A DNA stretch of 17,024 nucleotides from assembly GCA_964442515.1 (NCBI GenBank), contig CAYUAC010000035.1:1-17024 (forward strand). Reading direction: 5' to 3'. The translations under genes were made by a program, and so were the position numbers. Positions 1 through 6,664 of this stretch are shown in pieces (the first letter of the stretch is position 1; every line of letters begins with the position of its first letter). The notes below the pieces were generated by a model, which did not search any database, was not told where the DNA came from, and saw nothing but the letters and a program-made list of their open reading frames with translations. Source of the DNA: TCS-49 sp964442515 (lineage in GTDB: Bacteria; Campylobacterota; Campylobacteria; Campylobacterales; Sulfurovaceae).

Positions 1-593
1 TCTTTCATCTTTTTCTGAATCTTTTCTTCCAGCTGCCTGGGGCTGAGATTTTTCACATCAAATGATTCCAGTTTCTGCTGCGTCTTTTCTTTGGTGTTTT
101 GCAGCAGCTTTGGGTCGATATTGATAATAGCATCCCCCGATGCCGCAAGCAGCGGGAAAAGCGTACTGTTTTTGGTCTGATCCTGGAGTTTTTCGGAAAT
201 AAAATCCACCGACGCAAGCGCGTATGCGATCACGGAAAAGATGACAAAAATCTTTCCCGAGGCAAACAAAAATCCCAAAATCTTGTCAACGGCGCCAAGA
301 CCGCTGAGGCCGACTAGCTTGGAAGTAATCTTGCCAAGGCCCAGAATTCCGGTCCAGATGGCAATGAGCAATACGACAAAAGCGATCAGGTTTGCCGCCT
401 GGGACTTTTCAAATCCCAAAACCGTATCGTTTAAAAATGTCCCAAAAGATGCCGAAAACGTCGAAGCGAGGTAGATACCAAGGGCAATGGCAAGCAAGCC
501 AAACACCTCTTTGATCATTCCTCCCATCAAGCCTTTTAAACCCAAAAGAATGATCAGTCCGCCAAGGATCATATCGATATAACTTAACTCCAT
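1..593 (-). CDS. cvpA: CvpA family membrane protein, partial (3' end outside window)
   Basis: The reading frame opens with ATG at 593-591 and stays open to the window edge, giving about 197 residues without a stop. The protein starts MELSYIDMILGGLIILLGL and carries a Gly-rich first membrane helix followed by GLMGGMIKEVFGLLAI, which is the typical CvpA (colicin V production) N-terminus. Three further hydrophobic helices follow up to about residue 125. The remainder is a soluble, Lys/Gln-rich tail with coiled-coil character. CvpA proteins are inner-membrane proteins of unclear biochemical role, linked to colicin V secretion and envelope stress. The start codon overlaps the stop of the upstream diguanylate cyclase gene (TAATG), so the two are probably translationally coupled. 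Family assignment is good; function is not known. Confidence 0.85.
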   Translation of the reverse strand, partial: MELSYIDMILGGLIILLGLKGLMGGMIKEVFGLLAIALGIYLASTFSASFGTFLNDTVLGFEKSQAANLIAFVVLLIAIWTGILGLGKITSKLVGLSGLGAVDKILGFLFASGKIFVIFSVIAYALASVDFISEKLQDQTKNSTLFPLLAASGDAIINIDPKLLQNTKEKTQQKLESFDVKNLSPRQLEEKIQKKMK

Positions 594-1501
594 TACCCTA
601 TCTCCACTCTGCTTTTTCCTTTGGATTTGGCTTCATACATCGCTTTATCGGCTCTTTGAAAAAGCGTTTCGTAATTATCACCGTCTGTGTATTTTGTCAC
701 ACCAAGACTTGCCGTGATCGTGATAATACTGTCTTTAAATTTGAGTTTGTTTTTTGCTATTGATTTTACCGTTCTGTTGGCAACCTTCACCGCTTCATCC
801 AGATCGGTGCGATTAAGTACGATAATAAACTCTTCCCCGCCGAAACGATACACCTTTGTGCCCTGCCGCACCAGGCTTTTGAGCAGCTTGGCCACATAGA
901 TCAAAACCTTGTCGCCGGCTAAGTGGCCGTTTTTATCGTTGATGAGTTTAAAATCATCCAGGTCGATAATGATGATACTGAATCCGGCTTCGGACTTTTG
1001 CCGGGCCGTACTGATGAGATGGTTGATATCTTCGATGAGTGTTTTTCTGTTGTACAACTTGGTCAAATGATCCAGATTAACCTCGTTTTCCAGGCTGTGA
1101 ATCTCTTTTTGCAGGGTTTCTATACGTTTATTGGCTTTTTCCAGTTCGTCAAAGATTTCATTGTGAAAACTGCTGACTTTTGTTTTAAGACCGCTCAGAT
1201 CAATCCGCTCGTTTGAAATAATCTTTTCAACTTCCTGGATATTGAGTTTTGTGATATCAGAAATGCTGTCGGTACTGTTTTGAAAATCTTCCAGCGTGTC
1301 TTTGGCGATCTGGGTCTGTCCATCGTCGGAATAGCGCTGGGCAATCTCCCTGAAATCCTGCCCGGAAATGCCAAACAGCGCGGCATTGTCGTATAAAAAC
1401 TCCATAACCCCTTCCAGGTCCCTGGTAAAAAGTTCTTCGTGCCGGCACTTTTCAAGAAGATCGGCTGTCAATTCTTCGATTTTTTTGCATTCTCGTTCCA
1501 T
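593..1501 (-). CDS. Diguanylate cyclase (GGDEF domain), 302 aa
   Basis: A C-terminal GGDEF domain of about 165 residues begins near DHLTKLYNRKTLIEDI (residue ~144). It contains the metal/substrate segment DLDDFKLINDKNGH and an intact active-site loop RFGGEEF, so c-di-GMP synthesis from two GTP is expected. The I-site position five residues before GGEEF reads RQGT rather than RxxD, so product inhibition may be weak. The N-terminal ~140 residues have no recognised sensor domain or membrane helix; residues ~100-140 look coiled-coil, which would suit dimerisation. The protein is probably cytosolic. It lies after smpB with its own candidate -10 box, and its stop overlaps the cvpA start, suggesting a two-gene unit. 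The GGDEF call is firm; the signal sensed is unknown. Confidence 0.93.
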   Translation of the reverse strand: MERECKKIEELTADLLEKCRHEELFTRDLEGVMEFLYDNAALFGISGQDFREIAQRYSDDGQTQIAKDTLEDFQNSTDSISDITKLNIQEVEKIISNERIDLSGLKTKVSSFHNEIFDELEKANKRIETLQKEIHSLENEVNLDHLTKLYNRKTLIEDINHLISTARQKSEAGFSIIIIDLDDFKLINDKNGHLAGDKVLIYVAKLLKSLVRQGTKVYRFGGEEFIIVLNRTDLDEAVKVANRTVKSIAKNKLKFKDSIITITASLGVTKYTDGDNYETLFQRADKAMYEAKSKGKSRVEIG

Positions 1502-1549
1502 GGCATTCTCACTTGGCTATTTCTGATTCAAAACTCTTATATGCGCCCA

Positions 1550-1586
1550 ATTATACTAAAGTTTTTATTTGTTTACGCTTTAGTAT
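1550..1586 (-). promoter_or_regulatory. Candidate -10 box and inverted repeat upstream of the GGDEF gene
   Basis: On the minus strand TATAAT lies at 1555-1550, about 50 bp before the GGDEF start, with no convincing -35 box. A 9-bp perfect inverted repeat (ATACTAAAG at 1553-1561, CTTTAGTAT at 1578-1586, 16-nt loop) overlaps this -10 box and the end of the smpB stop codon. It could be an operator, or a weak hairpin ending smpB, but no T-run follows on the minus strand. Regulatory function is inferred. Confidence 0.4.
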
Positions 1587-2038
1587 TACAGGGCGTCTTT
1601 CATGGCCTGCTTGGCTTCCCTGTCCATTGTTTTTTTCTTCAGGGTTTCACGTTTGTCATGTTTTTTCTTGCCTTTGGCCAGCGCGATCTGGACTTTGCAC
1701 AGGTTGCGCCTGTTAAAATAGATTTTTAACGCCACTACCGTCAAACCCTGCTTGCTGACCTTGCCGTAGAGTTTATCAAGCTGTTTGTCGTGCAGCAACA
1801 GTTTTCTGGCCCTGGTGGGTTCTGGTTTGAAATGGGGATTGGTATAATCCATATGCGAAATATGGGCGTTTAAAAGCCAGAGTTCGCCTTTGATAAAACG
1901 GCAAAAACTGTCTTTGAGATTGACCCTGGCGTTTCGCACGGCTTTGACTTCGCTGCCGGTCAGTACGATGCCGGCTTCAAACTTTTCAAGAATCTCAAAA
2001 TCAAAAAACGCTTTTTTATTTTTCGCAATTGGCCGCAT
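1586..2038 (-). CDS. smpB: SsrA-binding protein SmpB
   Basis: This 150-aa protein has the full SmpB signature: NKKAFFDFEILEKFEAGIVL, then GSEVKAVRNARVNLKDSF, and the basic C-terminal tail rich in KKKHDKRETLKKK. SmpB binds tmRNA and delivers it to stalled ribosomes for trans-translation. The length is normal for the family. The ATG at 2038 is preceded by AGGAAAG at good spacing. It is divergent from rpmH across a 141-bp gap. Its tmRNA partner (ssrA) is not in this window. Confidence 0.97.
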   Translation of the reverse strand: MRPIAKNKKAFFDFEILEKFEAGIVLTGSEVKAVRNARVNLKDSFCRFIKGELWLLNAHISHMDYTNPHFKPEPTRARKLLLHDKQLDKLYGKVSKQGLTVVALKIYFNRRNLCKVQIALAKGKKKHDKRETLKKKTMDREAKQAMKDAL

Positions 2039-2062
2039 ACACTTTCCTGTTTTTTTGTTTTA

Positions 2063-2071
2063 ATTATATCA
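2063..2071 (-). promoter_or_regulatory. Extended -10 promoter for smpB
   Basis: The minus strand reads TGATATAAT, an exact extended -10 (TGnTATAAT), about 25 bp upstream of the smpB ATG. No good -35 box is visible at 16-18 bp, which fits the weak -35 use described for Campylobacterota sigma-70 promoters. Confidence 0.6.
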
Positions 2072-2129
2072 TAATGCCAAAATGCGCAAATAGCAGAACA
2101 AATTAATATATCGCTAAGCTGTTTTTGTG

Positions 2130-2135
2130 TAAAAT
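2130..2135 (+). promoter_or_regulatory. Candidate -10 box for the rpmH operon
   Basis: TAAAAT at 2130-2135 after a T-rich stretch lies 45 bp upstream of rpmH. A second AT-rich candidate (TATAAA) occurs near 2153-2158. No -35 match is evident. This is position-based inference only. Confidence 0.3.
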
Positions 2136-2179
2136 TCACGACAATTTAACAATATAAAACGTAAAAGGAAAGATAGAAT

Positions 2180-2314
2180 ATGAAACGAACATTTCAACCC
2201 CACAACAGACCACGCAAAAACAAACACGGCTTCAGAGCCAGAATGAAAAGCAAAAACGGCAGAAAAGTGATCAACGCAAGACGTGCAAAAGGCAGAAAAA
2301 GATTGTCCGTATAG
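2180..2314 (+). CDS. rpmH: 50S ribosomal protein L34
   Basis: A 44-residue ORF begins MKRTFQPHNRPRKNKHGF and ends ARRAKGRKRLSV, the complete bL34 pattern. The protein is a small, very basic component of the large ribosomal subunit. The ATG at 2180 is preceded by AAAGGAAAG at 2164-2171, a strong ribosome binding site. It is immediately followed by rnpA, the usual bacterial order. Unusually, the rnpA reading frame is open across this entire gene in a different phase. Confidence 0.98.
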   Translation: MKRTFQPHNRPRKNKHGFRARMKSKNGRKVINARRAKGRKRLSV

Positions 2315-2640
2315 CAGGTTTTGAAACCCTGAAAACGCAAAAAGAGTTTTCAAGGGTGTATAAAACCGCAAAGGTTAAGCACGACGGGGCGTTTGTCGTG
2401 TTTTACAGGAAAAACGCCGCTCAAAAAGTCGGTTTTGTCGCAAGCAAAAAAGTGGGCAACGCTGTCAAGCGAAACAGGGCAAAACGCCTGCTTCGCGCGC
2501 ACTTTATCAACCATGCTTCCCACCTTGAGACCGGCAGCTACATTTTTGTAGCCAAAGAAAAACTGCTCAGCAGCAGCTTTGAAAAAACCAGACAACGATT
2601 CACGCACGCCCTGCACAGCACAGGCGCGTTGGAACTTTAA
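2311..2640 (+). CDS. rnpA: Ribonuclease P protein component (start codon uncertain)
   Basis: The protein carries the RNase P protein core: a KVGFVASKKVGNAVKRNRAKRLLR stretch at ~2425-2500 (key residues KKVGNAVKRNRAKRLLR, the RNR motif). RnpA binds the catalytic RNA that trims the 5' leader of pre-tRNAs. The only ATG/GTG/TTG start in the frame is GTG at 2356, but that would cut off the conserved first helix, seen upstream in frame as LKTQKEFSRVYK (compare SQFTFVFQ in E. coli). I therefore place the start at ATA 2311, which overlaps the rpmH stop codon (ATAG) in the manner of a coupled start; ATT 2302 and CTG 2329 are alternatives. The frame is open back to 2158, through all of rpmH. Identity is firm; the start is not. 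Confidence 0.88.
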   Translation: MAGFETLKTQKEFSRVYKTAKVKHDGAFVVFYRKNAAQKVGFVASKKVGNAVKRNRAKRLLRAHFINHASHLETGSYIFVAKEKLLSSSFEKTRQRFTHALHSTGALEL

Positions 2641-2657
2641 ACACAGAGGGAAATCAA

Positions 2658-4253
2658 TTGGATAAGTTAGATACGCAAAAACGGTTTTTAATAGCAACGG
2701 TTCTTTCCTTGCTGGTTTTTATCGCTTATGATTACTTTTTCATGCCAAAACCGCAAAACACAGAAACAACCCAGACCGCTCAGACAGAACAACATCAGGC
2801 CAAAACGCAGGCACCGGCAGGCACGGACGCCGCACCCGATGCGCAGCCAGAGGCGCAGGCAGAGCAAAAAACCCAGGCCCCGCAAAGCAGCACCTCGCTT
2901 GACCGAACGCTTGTAACGGTCAACGCCGACAACTTCCGCTTAGAGATCGACCGCCTCGGACGCATCAAACAGGTGACGCTTCTTGAATCACAGTTCAGTG
3001 ACCAGGAAGGCGCCCAGATCAAGTTGCTTGATCCAAACAACGTCCGGCCTCTGGAAGTGCGCTACGCCGATCCCGATATCAACAAGCAGGCGTTTAAAAC
3101 CCCTTACAGCGCCGATACCGAAACCCTAACGCTAAATGGCAGCGACAAACAGGTGACGCTGACGCAAAAGATGGGTGAAACCACGGTTACAAAAACCGTG
3201 ACCTTTTCAAGCGACGGCCACTACACCGTCGATGTCAAGATCAACAAAGATGAGAAATTCTTTATCACTCCCGGGGACAAACCCGCCGTCGCCGTTGACG
3301 GATTTGCCGTTCACGGCGGTTTGATCCGTACCACCGATGAAGTGATCCACACGATCGAATCAGGCGACGCTACGGGTAACGAGAGTTTTTCCAAAGCCCA
3401 GATCGCTTCGGCGTTTTCCAAATACTACGCGACGCTGTTTTATGATTTTGACAACCCGCGAAACGTTTCGGTCATTGCCGACAAGGAAAACCCGATCCTG
3501 TTTATCAACGCGGATAAAACGTTTTCCATCGCCGGTTATATCGGTCCAAAAGATTATAAAAAACTCTCTTCGATCCATCCGCAGCTGACCGATGCGATCG
3601 AATACGGCTTTTTCTCCTTTATCGCCGCGCCGGTGTTTAAAGTCTTGCTTTATATCCATGAAAAAGTGGGCAACTGGGGCTGGTCGATCGTAATTTTAAC
3701 CTTTTTCATCCGCCTCATCCTCTTCCCGCTGACGCACAAGGGTATGACCTCTATGCAGAAACTCAAAGAGCTCTCTCCCCGCATCAAACAGATTCAGGAG
3801 AAATACAAGGGCGATTCGCAGAAGATGAATGCGCACATGATGGATTTTTACAAGAAAAACAAGGTCAACCCTATGGGCGGCTGTCTGCCTTTGATCCTGC
3901 AGATTCCAGTGTTTTTCGCCATATACCGCGTGCTGATCAACACTATCGAACTCAAAGGGGCCGAGTGGATGCTGTGGATCAACGATCTGTCGGCGATGGA
4001 CCCCTATTTTATCCTGCCCATTCTGATGGGCGGAAGTATGTGGCTGCAACAGAAGATGTCGCCCAATAACTTTACCGATCCGATGCAAAAAAAGATTTTT
4101 GAATATCTGCCCGTTATCTTTACGCTGTTTTTTATCACCTTCCCCGCAGGCCTGGTTCTGTACTGGCTTACCAATAATATATTCTCAATCGCGCAGCAGT
4201 GGGTGATTAACAAGCAGTTTGAAGCAAAAAGGCGAAAGCATGCTGAAAGTTGA
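2658..4253 (+). CDS. yidC: Membrane protein insertase YidC
   Basis: This 531-aa protein has the Gram-negative YidC layout. It has an N-terminal membrane helix (about residues 10-28), then a Gln/Ala/Thr-rich linker (~35-80). A large periplasmic beta domain spans ~80-320, and a five-helix insertase core begins near WGWSIVILTFFIRLILFPL, with the conserved cytosolic-facing Arg in its first core helix. The motif KVNPMGGCLPLILQIPVFFAIY is split across ~410-432 and is diagnostic. YidC inserts and folds inner-membrane proteins alone or with SecYEG. The start is TTG at 2658 with GAGGG at 2646-2650 and gives the canonical N-terminus MDKLDTQKRFL. It follows rnpA by 17 bp, with no yidD between, and overlaps jag by 14 bp. 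Confidence 0.97.
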   Translation: MDKLDTQKRFLIATVLSLLVFIAYDYFFMPKPQNTETTQTAQTEQHQAKTQAPAGTDAAPDAQPEAQAEQKTQAPQSSTSLDRTLVTVNADNFRLEIDRLGRIKQVTLLESQFSDQEGAQIKLLDPNNVRPLEVRYADPDINKQAFKTPYSADTETLTLNGSDKQVTLTQKMGETTVTKTVTFSSDGHYTVDVKINKDEKFFITPGDKPAVAVDGFAVHGGLIRTTDEVIHTIESGDATGNESFSKAQIASAFSKYYATLFYDFDNPRNVSVIADKENPILFINADKTFSIAGYIGPKDYKKLSSIHPQLTDAIEYGFFSFIAAPVFKVLLYIHEKVGNWGWSIVILTFFIRLILFPLTHKGMTSMQKLKELSPRIKQIQEKYKGDSQKMNAHMMDFYKKNKVNPMGGCLPLILQIPVFFAIYRVLINTIELKGAEWMLWINDLSAMDPYFILPILMGGSMWLQQKMSPNNFTDPMQKKIFEYLPVIFTLFFITFPAGLVLYWLTNNIFSIAQQWVINKQFEAKRRKHAES

Positions 4254-5052
4254 AGCCCCAAGCCTTGAAGAAGCGTACAGCCAGGCTTCTTCAAAGTTAG
4301 AATGTTCCATCACCGAACTGCACTTTGAAATTATCCAGCACCCAAAACCCGGTTTTCTGGGGCTGTTTAAAAAATCCGCGGTGATCGTTGCAACCTGCAA
4401 GGAAATTCCGCAAAAACCCCGGCCAAAGCCAAAAGAGCGCAAACATTCCACCCCGACACGCCCAGCATCAAAAGAAAAGCCGCAGCCAAAAGAAAAAGCG
4501 CCCCGGGCAAAAGAGCCCCAACAGCGCGCAAAATCCTACAACATCGATGAAGACGAAATCATCCAAAACTTTTACAGCAGCGGCTGTGACGAAAATGACG
4601 GTGTATGCAAAACAATCGATGAAAAGATCAACACGCTTTTTGAAACGATGTGTTTTGATTTGGAGCGCATCTATGTCTCTATGCTTGATGACAATACGGT
4701 TTTTATCGAAATCAAGGGCGAGGACGCCGCCCTGCTTATCGGCAAAGAGGGGTACCGCTACAAAGCGCTTTCGTATATGCTTTTTAACTGGATCAATTCC
4801 AAATACAACCTTTCCCTGCGCCTGGAAGTCGCGGAGTTTTTAACTTCCCAGGAAAAGATGATCGCAAACTATATCAAACCCGTCATCACCCAGATCAAAC
4901 AAAACGGCCGGGGCCAGACCAAGCCGCTGGACGGGATTTTGGTACAGATAGCGCTTAAGCAGCTTCGATCACAGTTTCCAAATAAATACGTCGGTATCAA
5001 AACCAACAGTTTTGACGAAAAGTATATCGTCGTCAATGACTTCAGAAAATAG
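4240..5052 (+). CDS. jag: Jag/KhpB family RNA-binding protein
   Basis: The ATG at 4240 lies inside the yidC 3' end and gives a 270-aa protein starting MLKVEAPSLEEAY. Domains in order are: a Jag-N domain (1-52, with HPKPGFLGLFKK); a basic Pro/Lys-rich linker (~56-98); a KH domain with the GKEG loop at ~168-171; and a C-terminal region at the R3H position (~195-270). The R3H Arg-x3-His pair is not visible (RSQFP), so that domain is degenerate, as appears common in this phylum. Jag proteins bind RNA and in Gram-positives affect cell envelope growth; their role here is unknown. Genetic coupling to yidC is standard. It overlaps mnmE by 17 bp. Confidence 0.9.
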   Translation: MLKVEAPSLEEAYSQASSKLECSITELHFEIIQHPKPGFLGLFKKSAVIVATCKEIPQKPRPKPKERKHSTPTRPASKEKPQPKEKAPRAKEPQQRAKSYNIDEDEIIQNFYSSGCDENDGVCKTIDEKINTLFETMCFDLERIYVSMLDDNTVFIEIKGEDAALLIGKEGYRYKALSYMLFNWINSKYNLSLRLEVAEFLTSQEKMIANYIKPVITQIKQNGRGQTKPLDGILVQIALKQLRSQFPNKYVGIKTNSFDEKYIVVNDFRK

Positions 5053-6382
5053 TACGATCGCGGCCACGGCTACGGCTTCGGGCGTAGCTTCTATCTCCAT
5101 TGTCCGCATCAGCGGACCGGACGCGCTGGAGATCGCGAAAAAAATAGCGCACAAAGAAAGCTTTACCCCGCGTATGGCTACCCTTTGCTATCTGTATGAC
5201 AGCAGCGGCGAAGCGATCGATCAGTCAATCGTTATCTATTTTAAAGCCCCCTACTCCTTTACCGGCGAAGATGTTGTCGAACTGCAGTGCCACGGCGGGA
5301 TCAGCGTATCGCAGCTGGTACTGCAAAGCGCGCTGGACTGCGGGGCCGTGCTTGCCAAGCCCGGCGAATTCAGCAAACGCGCGTTTTTAAACGGCAAGAT
5401 CGATCTGACCAAGGCCGAAGCCACGGCCAAACTGATCGAATCCAAAAGCTTAGACGCCGCAAAAATCCTGACCAAACAGCTTCAGGGCGATCTGCAGGAG
5501 TTTGTAAACAAAGCCAGAGACGAACTCATCGGCGCTCTGGCTTACAGCGAAGTCTCTATCGATTACGCCGAAGAGGATTTGCCGACTGATCTTAAAAAAA
5601 GTTTGCAAATTAAGCTTCAAAACCTTCAGGAACAGTTTACGCGCCTGGTTGATACCAGCAACCGCAAAAAGGGCTTGATCGAAGGGTTTAAAGCCGCCAT
5701 CATCGGCAAACCCAACGTCGGTAAAAGTTCCATCTTAAACCGCCTGCTGGCACAAAACAGAGCTATTGTCAGCGATATCGCCGGAACCACCAGAGACACC
5801 ATAGAAGAACAGCTGCTGCTTGGGACCCACCTGATCCGCATCGTCGATACCGCCGGCATCCGTCAAAGCAGTGAAACCATCGAAACAATCGGCATCGAAA
5901 AATCGATGGAAGCCATGGAACAAAGCGATATCGTTATCGCCGTTTTTGACGGTTCGCAGCCGCTGGATGCAGAAGATGAAAAGATTCTTTCCCTGCTGCA
6001 AGAAAGTGACAAAAAGGTTTTTGTCTGCATCAACAAAAGCGACCTGACTGCCCGCATCGACAAAGAAAGATTCAAGGGGTTAAATCCCGCCCAAATCAGC
6101 GCTAATAAACAGCTTGACGCGCTTACAGGGCCGCTTTTGGATTATCTTGACAGCACCGGAACCGATGAGGAGCTGATGCTTGTGGGCAACCGCCAGATCA
6201 ATGCCGTAAGCCAGGCTTGCAACGAGATAAAATACGCGCTGGTGCCTTTGCAAAATGAAGAGCTTGAACTCTTTAGCTACCATCTGCAGGAAGCGGCCAA
6301 AGCGATCGCTTCCATTTCACGCCCCTTTGACAGCGAGGAAGTGCTTGATTCGATGTTTGGCGAATTCTGCCTTGGCAAATAG
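5036..6382 (+). CDS. mnmE: tRNA modification GTPase MnmE
   Basis: The ATG at 5036 gives 448 aa; an earlier in-frame TTG at 5012 lies deeper in jag and adds residues that do not match the family. The N-terminal folate-binding domain has ISIVRISGP and GEFSKRAFLNGKIDL. The inserted G domain has G1 GKPNVGKSS (~5708), G2 around GTTRDT, G3 DTAGIR and G4 NKSD. The C-terminus is the invariant FCLGK, close to FCIGK, whose Cys is conserved. With MnmG it installs the (carboxymethyl)aminomethyl group on U34 of certain tRNAs, a K+-dependent reaction. It ends the rpmH-to-mnmE run. No rho-independent terminator is obvious after it. Confidence 0.97.
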   Translation: MTSENSTIAATATASGVASISIVRISGPDALEIAKKIAHKESFTPRMATLCYLYDSSGEAIDQSIVIYFKAPYSFTGEDVVELQCHGGISVSQLVLQSALDCGAVLAKPGEFSKRAFLNGKIDLTKAEATAKLIESKSLDAAKILTKQLQGDLQEFVNKARDELIGALAYSEVSIDYAEEDLPTDLKKSLQIKLQNLQEQFTRLVDTSNRKKGLIEGFKAAIIGKPNVGKSSILNRLLAQNRAIVSDIAGTTRDTIEEQLLLGTHLIRIVDTAGIRQSSETIETIGIEKSMEAMEQSDIVIAVFDGSQPLDAEDEKILSLLQESDKKVFVCINKSDLTARIDKERFKGLNPAQISANKQLDALTGPLLDYLDSTGTDEELMLVGNRQINAVSQACNEIKYALVPLQNEELELFSYHLQEAAKAIASISRPFDSEEVLDSMFGEFCLGK

Positions 6383-6429
6383 ACGCCAATTCCATGAATA
6401 TTTTACAACAAATCCTACTTCAGGAAACG

Positions 6430-6547
6430 TTGTACTTTTTGCAGTGCACCGACAGAGTTTTGACTTTACAATGCAAAACTCGCTTACGCTCAAACACGTT
6501 GCATTGTATGGCATAGCCAACAGTCAAAACTCTGTCTAAAAGTACAA
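6430..6547. repeat. Nested inverted repeat (118 bp) between mnmE and aroG
   Basis: The outer arms are TTGTACTTTT (6430-6439) with AAAAGTACAA (6538-6547), then GACAGAGTTTTGACT (6451-6465) with AGTCAAAACTCTGTC (6522-6536). The inner arms are TACAATGCAA (6467-6476) with TTGCATTGTA (6499-6508). That makes 35 perfectly matched base pairs in three blocks. The left arm has an 11-nt insertion; the right has 1 nt there and a 13-nt insertion further in, which itself can fold (TGGCATAGCCA). The terminal loop is 22 nt. No clear target-site duplication or open reading frame is seen. It could be a small palindromic or MITE-like element, or a folded 5' leader or 3' end. It carries no T-run of terminator type. 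Confidence 0.75.
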
Positions 6548-6618
6548 ATCCTTTCGTATGATTGGCTGTAAAATAGTACGCCCCCGTTATTTTCAGGCAT
6601 CTTTTCAAAGTTTTTAGA

Positions 6619-6624
6619 TAAAAT
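6619..6624 (+). promoter_or_regulatory. Candidate -10 box for aroG
   Basis: TAAAAT at 6619-6624, in the context TTTTTAGATAAAAT, lies 40 bp upstream of the aroG ATG. The flanking DNA is AT-rich and no -35 box matches. A weaker alternative is TAAAAT at 6569-6574. If the first is right, the nested inverted repeat would lie upstream of the transcript rather than in it. Confidence 0.35.
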
Positions 6625-6664
6625 CGTTACAATTTCAATAATTTTAATACTAAAGGCCGTAATA

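Noticed and set aside
99..474. Two plus-strand ORFs of 72 and 77 aa
   Set aside because: They lie antisense to the cvpA frame, which encodes a recognisable family with membrane helices, while these have no recognisable features.
2114..2697. Minus-strand ORFs of 85 and 115 aa over rpmH, rnpA and the yidC start
   Set aside because: They are shadows of clearly recognised plus-strand genes; hydrophobic content comes from reverse reading of A-rich codons.
5287..5589. A 100-aa plus-strand ORF within mnmE in another frame
   Set aside because: It is an Arg-rich out-of-frame shadow of the conserved MnmE N-terminal domain.
6383..6664. Possible riboswitch or attenuator leader for aroG
   Set aside because: No known aptamer pattern, leader peptide rich in aromatic residues, or terminator/antiterminator pair could be seen; only the inverted repeat is reported.
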